DNA of 5,196 nt from an uncultured bacterium. Lineage in GTDB: Bacteria > Planctomycetota > Uabimicrobiia > Uabimicrobiales > JABWCH01. Positions 1-5,108 of the stretch are shown piece after piece. Position numbers and translations under genes: made by a program. The stretch covers positions 1 to 5,196 of the forward strand of contig CALKWO010000101.1 in NCBI GenBank assembly GCA_938003875.1, given 5' to 3'. Under the pieces are notes generated by a model, which worked only from the letters and a program-made list of their open reading frames with translations, had not been told where the DNA came from and ran no database searches. Within the stretch, counting starts at the first letter, position 1; every line of letters begins with the position of its first letter.

Positions 1-404
1 CCTTTTTTACGGATAGAAGGCAAAACTTCGCAGGTTATCCACCTGCGAAAAGTTTCACTTTGGGGTTTGCGGGAAAGGATCATAGCTGTGTATAAGCCCG
101 ATTCTGTAAGAAGAATCAACGAAGAAAAATATTTTATAGTCTCATAGAGACTTTGAGAAGGGTAAGTAATAGTATTACTTACCCTCAGCAACTCTTTGAA
201 TTCCAACAGATTAGAATCTTTCAAAAGTATATATTCAATTCCTTCTTTAAAAGAATCACTATGAAAAATAGTCTGTGCAAAATTCTCATACCCAAGCTGC
301 CCTTCCAATTCTTTAGGCAAAAAAACAAAGCCAGTACCCTGCATGAAAAAAGGGGTAATCTGCAAACCAGTCTCATGAACGAAAGTTTTGGTGATTTCAA
401 ACAT
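1..404 (-). CDS. BRO-N domain protein (phage antirepressor family), N-terminal part, cut by window edge
   Basis: The complement of 404 to 1 is open for 134 codons with no stop and runs off the left edge. It begins MFEITKTFVHETG. The diagnostic part is the end of the visible sequence: LLTESGLYTAMILSRKP (about residues 98-114), then an ETFRRWITCEVLPSIRK block (about 117-133). This is the signature of the BRO-N domain in baculovirus BRO proteins and phage antirepressors, a DNA-binding domain usually joined to a variable C-terminal domain that lies outside this window. ATG codons occur in frame at 410 and 404. I chose 404 because AGGAG (complement of 412-416) sits 7 bases before it and only 1 base before 410. 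The gene is divergent from the kinase gene. The family call is firm; the target and full length are unknown. It suggests prophage or other mobile ancestry. Confidence 0.85.
   Translation of the reverse strand, partial: MFEITKTFVHETGLQITPFFMQGTGFVFLPKELEGQLGYENFAQTIFHSDSFKEGIEYILLKDSNLLEFKELLRVSNTITYPSQSLYETIKYFSSLILLTESGLYTAMILSRKPQSETFRRWITCEVLPSIRKK
159..185. repeat. Perfect 27-base palindrome inside the BRO-N gene
   Basis: AGGGTAAGTAATA (159-171) is followed by one base (172) and then its exact reverse complement TATTACTTACCCT (173-185). The arms are 13 bp with no mismatch. It lies inside the BRO-N reading frame, where it encodes roughly RVSNTITYP between the first half of the domain and the conserved TESGLY block. 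It could be an operator, a hairpin in the mRNA, or the scar of a small inverted-repeat insertion. The sequence does not decide which. Confidence 0.85.
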
Positions 405-452
405 GGTCATACTCCTGAAAAAATATGTTTACAAAAAAAACGAAATATATTT

Positions 453-470
453 TCTCCTTGATTTAGGAGA
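453..470. promoter_or_regulatory. Short inverted repeat upstream of the BRO-N gene, possible operator
   Basis: TCTCCT (453-458) and AGGAGA (465-470) form 6-bp arms around a 6-base spacer. On the minus strand it lies about 50-65 bases upstream of the BRO-N start, between a TTGCTC-like -35 and a TATATT-like -10 spaced 19 bases apart. That position suits an operator, but arms this short could be chance and both promoter boxes are weak. Confidence 0.25.
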
Positions 471-505
471 GCAAAGACTATAGAATCACAGCACAATTGA
501 AATTT

Positions 506-541
506 AAGGCATGTTTTCTAAAAAAGAAACATGCTTTTTTT
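506..541 (+). terminator. Rho-independent terminator-like hairpin, plus-strand orientation
   Basis: GCATGTTT (509-516) pairs exactly with AAACATGC (527-534) around a 10-base loop, and is followed at once by seven T (535-541). Bases 506-508 can also pair with the first T's. The T tract follows the stem only when read on the plus strand, so it would stop plus-strand transcription before the kinase gene. No plus-strand gene precedes it in the window, so it is either an orphan terminator, the end of a short RNA, or a leader attenuator. Confidence 0.6.
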
Positions 542-542
542 A

Positions 543-569
543 TTGACAAAAAGCATTATAGATGATTAT
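543..569 (+). promoter_or_regulatory. Possible sigma-70 promoter for the kinase gene
   Basis: A perfect TTGACA (543-548) is followed after a short 15-base spacer by GATTAT (564-569), which matches 4 of 6 bases of the -10 consensus. It lies directly after the terminator-like hairpin and about 65 bases before the preferred GTG start. The -35 is excellent, but the -10 and spacing are weak. Confidence 0.35.
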
Positions 570-620
570 TTAGGTTTTGTCTACAAAAAAAATCCCTAAA
601 AAAAATTGGTATGTTAGGAA

Positions 621-626
621 AAGGAG
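621..626 (+). promoter_or_regulatory. Shine-Dalgarno sequence that fixes the kinase start
   Basis: AAGGAG lies 7 bases before GTG at 634. The upstream in-frame TTG at 577 has no comparable site. Starting at 634 puts the first zinc-ribbon CPKC motif at residues 3-6, the usual place for N-terminal zinc ribbons. Confidence 0.7.
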
Positions 627-633
627 AAAGAAA

Positions 634-2055
634 GTGCAATGTCCGAAATGCAGTGTAGAGAATCTGGACAATGCAAAATTTTGTTCAGAGTGCGGTTTTC
701 GGTTGCAGGATTCGTCAAGCCAGCAGAGTAGTTTTACAGGGCAGAAGACGGTCCGACCAGAGAAGAAGGCAGTTGTGAAAGTAGAGAGTGAAGAGGATTC
801 GTTTACAGGGCAGAAGACATCGGACAAGATAGTTCCCCTGGTGAGAGAAGAAGAGGATATAGAGATAGCAGAAGCAGCGTCCCGATATGATTTTCTGGAG
901 CAGATAGGGGAAGGCGGGATGGGCGTGGTGTATAAGGCCAGGGACAAAAGACTAGGAAGGATAGTGGCGATCAAGAGGCTGCATATCCGAGAGCAAGAAA
1001 GCCGAATGGGAATAGAGAGGTTTTTGAGGGAAGCCAGGACAATCGCCAGCCTGAACCATAAAAATATAGTGATGGTGCATGATATAGGAAGAGATGGCCT
1101 GGGGCATTACATAGTGATGGAATATGTAGATGGAATCGTGTTGAGCGTGTATATCAAGAAAAAAGGCAAGCTGGCTCTGGAAGAATCGCTGGAAATATTC
1201 CAGGGAATAGGAAGCGGGCTATCCTATGCCCATAAGAAAGAAATTGTACACAGAGACATAAAGCCAGGCAATATCATCATCGCCACGGATAGAGTGCCCA
1301 AGATACTGGATTTTGGCCTTGCAAGGATGGGAGTGTATAGCCCGCTTTCGCTTTCAGGATATGGAATGGGAACCATGGACTATGCGTCCCCAGAGCAAAA
1401 ATGCGATGCCAAGAACGTAAACCACAGAAGCGATATATACTCTCTGGGAGCAACGCTCTATGAGATGCTGACAGGAGAAATCCCCCGAACCGTACGCTCA
1501 GACCGCCTGCCGCCAGAGATGGTAGCGATTGTACTCAAGTGCATGGAAGAAAAGCCAGAAAGACGCTACTTTTCCATAGACGAAATCCTGCAAGATTGCG
1601 ACAAGGCCACGAAGCAGGGCAGTCCCCAAAAGATAGCCCCCATAGAAGAATTGCAAGAAGGTACCTGCCCCAAGTGCAGCTTTGTAAACAAGGCAGAAGC
1701 AAAATTCTGCCGCAAATGCGGTTTGGCCCTCTTTGAGCCATGCCTCGCGTGCCAGAAAGAGATTCGAGTAGGAAGCGAATATTGCGAACTTTGCGGAATC
1801 CATCTGCCAACACACAAAAAAGGTCTCGCCCATCTCCAACAAGGCAAGGAATACCTGCAAAAGCACCAGTATAGCCAGGCAGTAGAAGAGCTGGAACAGG
1901 CCAGCAAAATCTTGCAGGAAAAAGAAGAAGCCAAAAACGCCCTATCCCAGGCCAGGGAAAAAGACAAAAAGAGCAAAGAGCTATTTTTCCAGGCCAAAAA
2001 GCAGAGAAAGCACGAGAATACGAAAAGGCAGCAAACCTGTACCAGGAATACCTGA
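634..2055 (+). CDS. Zinc-ribbon Ser/Thr protein kinase, 5' part of a frameshifted gene
   Basis: The product is a Hanks-type protein kinase that would phosphorylate proteins on Ser/Thr in the cytoplasm. Numbering from GTG 634, a zinc ribbon (C3, C6, C17, C20) is followed by a low-complexity linker and the kinase domain at about 85-325. Visible motifs are the glycine loop IGEGGMGVVY (91-100), VAIK lysine K114, helix C glutamate E133, HRDIKPGN (206-213), DFG (226-228), ASPEQ in the APE position (251-255) and DIYSLG (267-272). All catalytic residues are present, so it should be active. Two more zinc ribbons follow (C345/C348/C359/C362 and C370/C373/C384/C387), then a helical repeat from about 396. 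The last 17 residues after FFQAKK are out of frame: the next frame continues the same repeat. The frame is also open upstream to TTG 577, which would add 19 basic residues. The 473-residue product is probably a truncated part of a 1110-residue protein. Confidence 0.88.
   Translation: MQCPKCSVENLDNAKFCSECGFRLQDSSSQQSSFTGQKTVRPEKKAVVKVESEEDSFTGQKTSDKIVPLVREEEDIEIAEAASRYDFLEQIGEGGMGVVYKARDKRLGRIVAIKRLHIREQESRMGIERFLREARTIASLNHKNIVMVHDIGRDGLGHYIVMEYVDGIVLSVYIKKKGKLALEESLEIFQGIGSGLSYAHKKEIVHRDIKPGNIIIATDRVPKILDFGLARMGVYSPLSLSGYGMGTMDYASPEQKCDAKNVNHRSDIYSLGATLYEMLTGEIPRTVRSDRLPPEMVAIVLKCMEEKPERRYFSIDEILQDCDKATKQGSPQKIAPIEELQEGTCPKCSFVNKAEAKFCRKCGLALFEPCLACQKEIRVGSEYCELCGIHLPTHKKGLAHLQQGKEYLQKHQYSQAVEELEQASKILQEKEEAKNALSQAREKDKKSKELFFQAKKQRKHENTKRQQTCTRNT
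733..818 (+). repeat. Duplicated 17-base segment encoding FTGQKT
   Basis: The 17-base string TTTACAGGGCAGAAGAC occurs at 733-749 and 802-818, exactly 69 bases (23 codons) apart and in frame. Each copy encodes SFTGQKT in the charged linker between the first zinc ribbon and the kinase domain (residues 33-39 and 56-62). Paired Thr motifs near a kinase could be autophosphorylation or partner-docking sites. That role is inference. Confidence 0.7.
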
Positions 2056-2417
2056 AACTTTGCCCAGAGCAGGAAGAAGCAAAGGCTTTATTGCAAGGGG
2101 TTAAGGAGAAAATACAAAAAGGCTTTGCTCATCTCCAAAGAGGAAAAGATTGGCTGAAAAAATACCACTATGAAGAGGCAATCCAGGAATTAGAAAACGC
2201 CAGCCAAATCTTGCAGGATAAAGAAGAAATCAAGAATACCCTGTCCGAAGCCAGAGAAAAAGACAAGAAGAGCAAAGAGCTATTTTCACAAGCGCAAAAA
2301 GCAGAGAAAGCACGGGAATACGAAAAGGCAGCAAACCTGTACCAGGAATACCTGAACCTTTGCCCAGAGCAGGAAGAGGCAAAGCTCTTGTTGCAGGGTG
2401 TAAAGGAAAAAAAGAGG
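1819..2417 (+). repeat. Tandem pair of 300-base (100-residue) helical repeat units spanning the frameshift
   Basis: Unit 1 (1819-2117, 299 bases) and unit 2 (2118-2417, 300 bases) encode matching TPR-like or coiled-coil sequence. Both begin KGxAHLQxGK and share AREKDKKSKELF and AANLYQEYL. Bases 2001-2084 and 2301-2384 differ at only 3 of 84 positions, indicating a recent duplication or conversion. Unit 1 is one base shorter, and the missing base lies at the point where the two reading frames separate. Confidence 0.85.
1990..2001 (+). other. Single-base frameshift site joining the kinase and sensor halves
   Basis: Unit 1 reads CCAGGCC then AAAAAGCAGAG, and unit 2 reads CAAGCGC then AAAAAGCAGAG; from ELF to this point unit 1 is one base shorter. 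Before the site the kinase frame matches unit 2, and after it the frame starting at 2001 matches. A -1 step at the AAG of 1999-2001 gives QAKKAEKAREYE, which aligns without a gap to QAQKAEKAREYE of unit 2. The likely cause is loss of one base in the A run (six A to five) or in the C's before it. Reading of both products through ribosomal slippage on C-AAA-AAG is possible but unsupported: there is no close Shine-Dalgarno-like stimulator and no obvious downstream hairpin. Confidence 0.8.
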
Positions 2418-3965
2418 CAGCAAGAATACCAGAAGTACCTGGATAAGGCAAAATCCTCGCTGCAACAGGGCAGCGGAGAAGCTTACCAGGAATGCATAAA
2501 GGAATGCCAGAACGCCCTTAGCATTATGCCCCAAGGCAAAGAAGCCAGGGAAGTGCAAAGGCAGTGTGAAGATAATCTTCAGAACAGCAGCCTGTTGGTA
2601 AAGGAAATCCAGAAACTTTTATCGCAGAAAAACTGTGACGAAGCTTATACCAAAGCCAAAGAAGGCTTACAGTACCACAGAGGTTTTGTTTTTTTCCTTG
2701 AAACTATCCAGAGATGCGAAGAAGAAAAAAGAAACGAAGAAAAACAATGCCAGGAAATCCAGGCCAAAATGCAGGCAAAGGATTGGATGAATGCCTTTGA
2801 GCTTGCACAAATGGCCCAGAAATTTTATCCTCTAAATGAAATAATACAGTGTTTTCTGAAAGAAATCGCAAAAGAAATAGAGAAAATAGAAATTGCCAGA
2901 AGAAAGAAAAGACGTATTGTAGCTGCCGTATTGCTTTTGGTTATTCTTATGAGCACAGGTGTATGGAAAATTATGCAAATCAGGCAAGAGATGTACGAGA
3001 ACAGAAAAAAGGAATTTACAAGAAATTTTTCATTCGCAGAAAAGGCGATGGAAGAAAAAGAGTGGTCAAAAGCCATTGCGTTTTATCAGAAAGCAAAAGA
3101 GGCAGGCTTTGAAGATGCAGACCAAGATTGGGATGCGAAAATAGCGAACGCAAAGAAGCATGCCTATAACGAAAGGAAAATGACCTTTGAACAAAACTAT
3201 GCTTTAGCAGAAAAAAATATGCAAGGAAAAGGGTGGTCAAAAGCCATTGCGTTTTATCAGAAAGCGAGAGAAGCAGGCTTTGAAGACGCAAAGCAAGATT
3301 GGGATGCGAAAATAGCGAACGCGAAGAAACAAGCCTATAACGAAAGGAAAATGGCCTTTGAACAAAACTATGCTTTAGCAGAAAAAGCCATGCAAGGAAA
3401 GAAATGGGCAAGCGCGATTGCGTTTTACCAGAAAGCAAAAGAAGCAGGCTTTGAAGATGCCCCCAAAGATTGGGAGAAAAGGCTGCTATTAGCCAGGCAG
3501 GAAGAAGATGCAGAGCAAAAGCGCGCTGAAGAAAGACGAATTGCAATGTTGCTTCAAGGCAGAAGACTATCTTCTAAATCTCAAGATGATCGTTACTTAG
3601 TTTTAACATCAGGCATTATTATTGATACAAAGACTGGTATGGAATGGCTGGTATATCTAGATAAGGATACAAATTGGGACGAAGCCAAAGCTTGTATAGA
3701 AAGCATTGATTCATCAAAGTATGGAAGAGGCTGGCGTATGCCTGCAAGAAAAGAATTGCTGACGATATATAAGAAAGGGAAAGGCAACAGTAATATAGAC
3801 ACTGTTTTTGTATCACCTAGAAATTGGTTATTTGTATGGAGTGGAGAGTGTGATTCGTCTTCGTCTGCGTGTTTCTTCGACTTTCCCTCAGGCTCCGAGC
3901 TTTGGTACGACCGCGGATTCAGAGGCGGTGCCCGTGCTTTTGCTGTTCGAGCGGGAAGCCAATGA
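2091..3965 (+). CDS. Membrane-anchored repeat protein with C-terminal DUF1566/Lcl_C domain, 3' part of the frameshifted kinase gene
   Basis: This frame is open from 1875 and homologous to the upstream repeat from 2001. TTG 2091 is only its first usable start, without a good ribosome site, and the first in-frame ATG is at 2526, so independent translation is doubtful. In order it encodes the rest of helical unit 1, unit 2 (2118-2417), further charged helical sequence, and a basic RRKKRR stretch followed by one transmembrane helix IVAAVLLLVILMSTGVW (2916-2966). Then come three 57-residue repeats (2994-3506) and a domain from about 3594 to the stop. That last domain has the DUF1566/Lcl_C pattern: IDTKTGMEWL, a WDEAKAC segment, GRGWRMPARKELL, FVWSGE and a final AFAVRAG. 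The positive charges before the helix put the N-terminal side in the cytoplasm and the repeats and DUF1566 domain outside. It probably senses an external ligand or partner for the kinase. Its A-poor final 120 bases are described separately. Confidence 0.75.
   Translation: MQGVKEKIQKGFAHLQRGKDWLKKYHYEEAIQELENASQILQDKEEIKNTLSEAREKDKKSKELFSQAQKAEKAREYEKAANLYQEYLNLCPEQEEAKLLLQGVKEKKRQQEYQKYLDKAKSSLQQGSGEAYQECIKECQNALSIMPQGKEAREVQRQCEDNLQNSSLLVKEIQKLLSQKNCDEAYTKAKEGLQYHRGFVFFLETIQRCEEEKRNEEKQCQEIQAKMQAKDWMNAFELAQMAQKFYPLNEIIQCFLKEIAKEIEKIEIARRKKRRIVAAVLLLVILMSTGVWKIMQIRQEMYENRKKEFTRNFSFAEKAMEEKEWSKAIAFYQKAKEAGFEDADQDWDAKIANAKKHAYNERKMTFEQNYALAEKNMQGKGWSKAIAFYQKAREAGFEDAKQDWDAKIANAKKQAYNERKMAFEQNYALAEKAMQGKKWASAIAFYQKAKEAGFEDAPKDWEKRLLLARQEEDAEQKRAEERRIAMLLQGRRLSSKSQDDRYLVLTSGIIIDTKTGMEWLVYLDKDTNWDEAKACIESIDSSKYGRGWRMPARKELLTIYKKGKGNSNIDTVFVSPRNWLFVWSGECDSSSSACFFDFPSGSELWYDRGFRGGARAFAVRAGSQ
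2994..3506 (+). repeat. Three tandem 171-base (57-residue) repeats
   Basis: Units are 2994-3164, 3165-3335 and 3336-3506. Each encodes a TPR-like helical hairpin with the core KAIAFYQKAxEAGFEDA (unit 3 has SAIAFYQKA), and units 1 and 2 end DWDAKIANAKK. Units 2 and 3 are nearly identical in DNA over long stretches (for example YNERKMxFEQNYALAEK), and unit 1 is more diverged at its start. They follow the transmembrane helix directly, so they would form a spacer or stalk between the membrane and the DUF1566 domain. Expansion by slippage or unequal recombination is likely. Confidence 0.85.
3837..3962 (+). other. Candidate DGR-type variable region at the end of the DUF1566 domain
   Basis: From TGG at 3837 to the codon before the stop, the coding strand changes abruptly. 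A makes up 14 of 120 bases in 3841-3960 against 43 of 120 in 3721-3840. Of the 40 codons from 3840 to 3959, 27 end in C or T, including TTC, GAC, CCC, TCC, TAC, CGC, GGC and GCC. That is what AAC/AAT codons would become if their adenines were randomised. The segment encodes the ligand-facing end of a C-type-lectin-like fold, the usual DGR target position, and ends at the stop codon like known variable regions. No template repeat or reverse transcriptase is in the window. Confidence 0.5.
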
Positions 3966-4010
3966 TACACTTGCTCATTTGATTTTTGATTCTTTGATTT
4001 TAAACAATTT

Positions 4011-4039
4011 TTGCAAAAAGTGTGCTATTCTATTAAGAT
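4011..4039 (+). promoter_or_regulatory. Possible promoter of brnTA
   Basis: TTGCAA (4011-4016) and TAAGAT (4034-4039) are spaced 17 bases apart, each matching 4 of 6 consensus bases. An alternative extended -10, TGCTATTCT, lies at 4023-4031. Either would start transcription 70-85 bases before brnT. Confidence 0.35.
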
Positions 4040-4080
4040 AAATACATGGCACTTTCTCATTTTTTGAATGGACACTTTTT
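4015..4080. promoter_or_regulatory. Inverted repeats around the brnTA promoter, possible autoregulatory operator
   Basis: AAAAAGTGT (4015-4023) has its exact complement ACACTTTTT at 4072-4080, and the core CACTTT also occurs at 4050-4055. BrnA-BrnT complexes are known to repress their own promoter, and these sites flank the likely -10. The assignment is inference, since A/T runs make chance matches easier. Confidence 0.3.
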
Positions 4081-4116
4081 TCAAGTTCATAGGCGATTTG
4101 GCGTGGAGAAAACTTT

Positions 4117-4407
4117 ATGGACGTAAGCTTTGAATGGGATGCTAAAAAAGCATCTATCAATCTTTGCAAGCATGGAGTGAGCTTTGAGGAAGCCAGTACA
4201 GTTTTTGATGATCCCCTGGCTGCTATATTTGACGATGAAGAGCACTCAATACAAGAAACACGAGAAATTATACTTGGGCATTCGATTAAAAATCGCTTGC
4301 TCTTAGTATGTTTTACGGAACGTGCCAACAATGTAATTCGCATTTTTAGCACACGTTTGCCGACAAAAAAGGAGAAAAAAGATTATGAAGAAAACAACAA
4401 ACTCTAA
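4117..4407 (+). CDS. brnT: BrnT family ribonuclease toxin
   Basis: This 96-residue protein is the toxin of a type II toxin-antitoxin pair: BrnT has a RelE-like fold and cleaves RNA, slowing translation. The full family pattern is visible: FEWDAKKASINLCKHGVSF (5-23), then EEASTVFDDP (24-33), an ETRE segment (47-50), LLLVCFTER (61-69) and VIRIFSTR (73-80) followed by TKKEKKDYE. Length is normal for BrnT. The conserved KHG (18-20), R49, R75 and R80 are retained; the usual ISAR near the C-terminus is FSTR here. ATG 4117 has GGAG 8 bases upstream. The gene overlaps brnA by 23 bases, typical of a translationally coupled toxin-first brnTA operon. It appears intact and presumably needs BrnA to be harmless. 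Confidence 0.92.
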   Translation: MDVSFEWDAKKASINLCKHGVSFEEASTVFDDPLAAIFDDEEHSIQETREIILGHSIKNRLLLVCFTERANNVIRIFSTRLPTKKEKKDYEENNKL

Positions 4408-4600
4408 ACAATTGGATGATATGAAATCGGAGTATGAATTGGATTACAACAAAGCCAAACCAAATCGTTTTGCAACTCCGAGGGAAAAAGATCGTGTGGT
4501 TGTCGTTCTTGACCCAGATATATCCCATGTATTCAAAACATCGGAATCTGTGAATAAAGTGCTTCGAGCATTGATTACTGCAATGCCTAAATCTGTGTAA
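4385..4600 (+). CDS. brnA: BrnA family antitoxin (ribbon-helix-helix)
   Basis: This 71-residue protein is the expected partner of BrnT. BrnA binds and neutralises the toxin, and the complex represses the operon. The N-terminal half is charged and flexible (SEYELDYNKAKPNRFA, 15-30), as in toxin-binding arms. The C-terminal half has the ribbon-helix-helix order: strand RVVVVLDPDI (37-46), helix around SHVFKTSESV and helix VNKVLRALITAM. ATG 4385 lies inside the end of brnT, with AAGGAG at 4369-4374, 10 bases before it. The family call rests on position, size and fold pattern. Sequence match to classical BrnA is looser than for BrnT, so a related CopG-type antitoxin is the alternative. Confidence 0.85.
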   Translation: MKKTTNSKQLDDMKSEYELDYNKAKPNRFATPREKDRVVVVLDPDISHVFKTSESVNKVLRALITAMPKSV

Positions 4601-4616
4601 TCTGTGTAATCTGTGG
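4590..4616 (+). repeat. Three tandem 9-base repeats across the brnA stop codon
   Basis: AATCTGTGT occurs at 4590-4598 and 4599-4607 and, with one change (AATCTGTGG), at 4608-4616. The brnA stop codon TAA is 4598-4600. It may have grown by slippage, or be part of a dispersed intergenic element. It gives no hairpin. Confidence 0.7.
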
Positions 4617-4682
4617 ATAAATTTTTTTAAATCCGATGTACACTCTGTATGCAACGCAAAACAATCAGTAAAGGAAAACGCA

Positions 4683-5108
4683 ATGATTACCTGGCGTAGA
4701 GGGGCGAATGTATTTGCCCGAAGAATTAGCCATGAGAACCAGAAGTCGTCCCTGGCTTCTGGTTTTATTGTGGAGCAGGGGACAAAGGCTCTGTTTTTTG
4801 AGGATGGTGTTTTGAAGGAAATCGTGGGGGCAGGGAAGATTGAGTTTGGGGGATGGCTGGAGAGGCTTTTGGATTTTTCTCGAAATGGGGAGATCGTGGT
4901 TTGTGATGCGGGGGATGTGCATCTGGAATATGTCTATGGAAGCATAGTATCAGGGGAAATGTTGTCAAAAGGAATGGAGATGCTCTTGAAACATGGAGAC
5001 ACGATTTGCCCTTTCTCCGAGCTACAGTATAGCCGATATTGCTGGAAAATCCATTTCCACTATTGCCAAAACGAAATCACCAGGATAACAATACAGCAAA
5101 ATTTCTAA
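4683..5108 (+). CDS. Short protein with SPFH-like N-terminal segment, probably truncated or chimeric
   Basis: The frame encodes 141 residues; ATG 4683 has AAAGGA 7 bases upstream. Residues about 17-85 have the look of the start of SPFH/virion-core-like bacterial proteins: SSLASGFIVEQGTKALFF (22-39), then DGVLKEIVGAGKIEFGG (41-57), then EIVVCDAGDVHLEY (70-83). In that family this beta-rich start is followed by a long SPFH domain and often a C-terminal zinc ribbon. Here it gives way at about residue 88 to sequence without family character (SGEMLSKGMEMLLKHGD, then a Cys/His/Tyr-rich tail). G and T are plentiful in the first part and less so afterwards, which fits a junction near 4950. It is likely a remnant, or a small protein of unknown function. 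The separate ribosome site and 82-base gap suggest it is not coupled to brnTA. Confidence 0.5.
   Translation: MITWRRGANVFARRISHENQKSSLASGFIVEQGTKALFFEDGVLKEIVGAGKIEFGGWLERLLDFSRNGEIVVCDAGDVHLEYVYGSIVSGEMLSKGMEMLLKHGDTICPFSELQYSRYCWKIHFHYCQNEITRITIQQNF

Noticed and set aside
153..461. Plus-strand open frame of 102 codons.
   Set aside because: It lies opposite the BRO-N gene, whose minus-strand translation has clear family motifs; this frame has none and no ribosome site.
577..633. Upstream TTG start adding 19 residues to the kinase.
   Set aside because: No Shine-Dalgarno precedes it, whereas GTG 634 has AAGGAG at ideal spacing and places the zinc ribbon at the N-terminus.
570..974. Minus-strand open frame of 134 codons over the kinase 5' end.
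   Set aside because: It is antisense to the zinc-ribbon and glycine-loop coding region and has Ser/Leu-rich shadow composition.
1975..2010. Programmed -1 ribosomal frameshift of the dnaX type.
   Set aside because: The site is C-AAA-AAG rather than A-AAA-AAG, no Shine-Dalgarno-like stimulator lies about 10 bases upstream, and no stable hairpin follows. A simple base loss explains it better, though slippage is not excluded.
2994..3506. Regular repeats considered as a CRISPR array.
   Set aside because: Units are 171 bases, in frame and encode a conserved helical protein repeat; there are no short repeats with unique spacers.
3016..3546. Long minus-strand open frame (176 codons) opposite the 171-base repeats.
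   Set aside because: It is antisense to strongly supported repeat coding sequence, is low-complexity (Leu/Ser/Phe-rich), and its apparent periodicity is just the complement of the repeats.
4008..4019. Palindrome TTTTTGCAAAAA after the kinase gene as a terminator or DGR-type hairpin.
   Set aside because: It has no loop and no following T tract, and it overlaps the likely brnTA -35 region.
5020..5088. Alternative frame reading YSIADIAGKSISTIAK, resembling a resolvase-type helix-turn-helix.
   Set aside because: Only 22 codons, with no start codon, ribosome site or extension upstream; too short to support.
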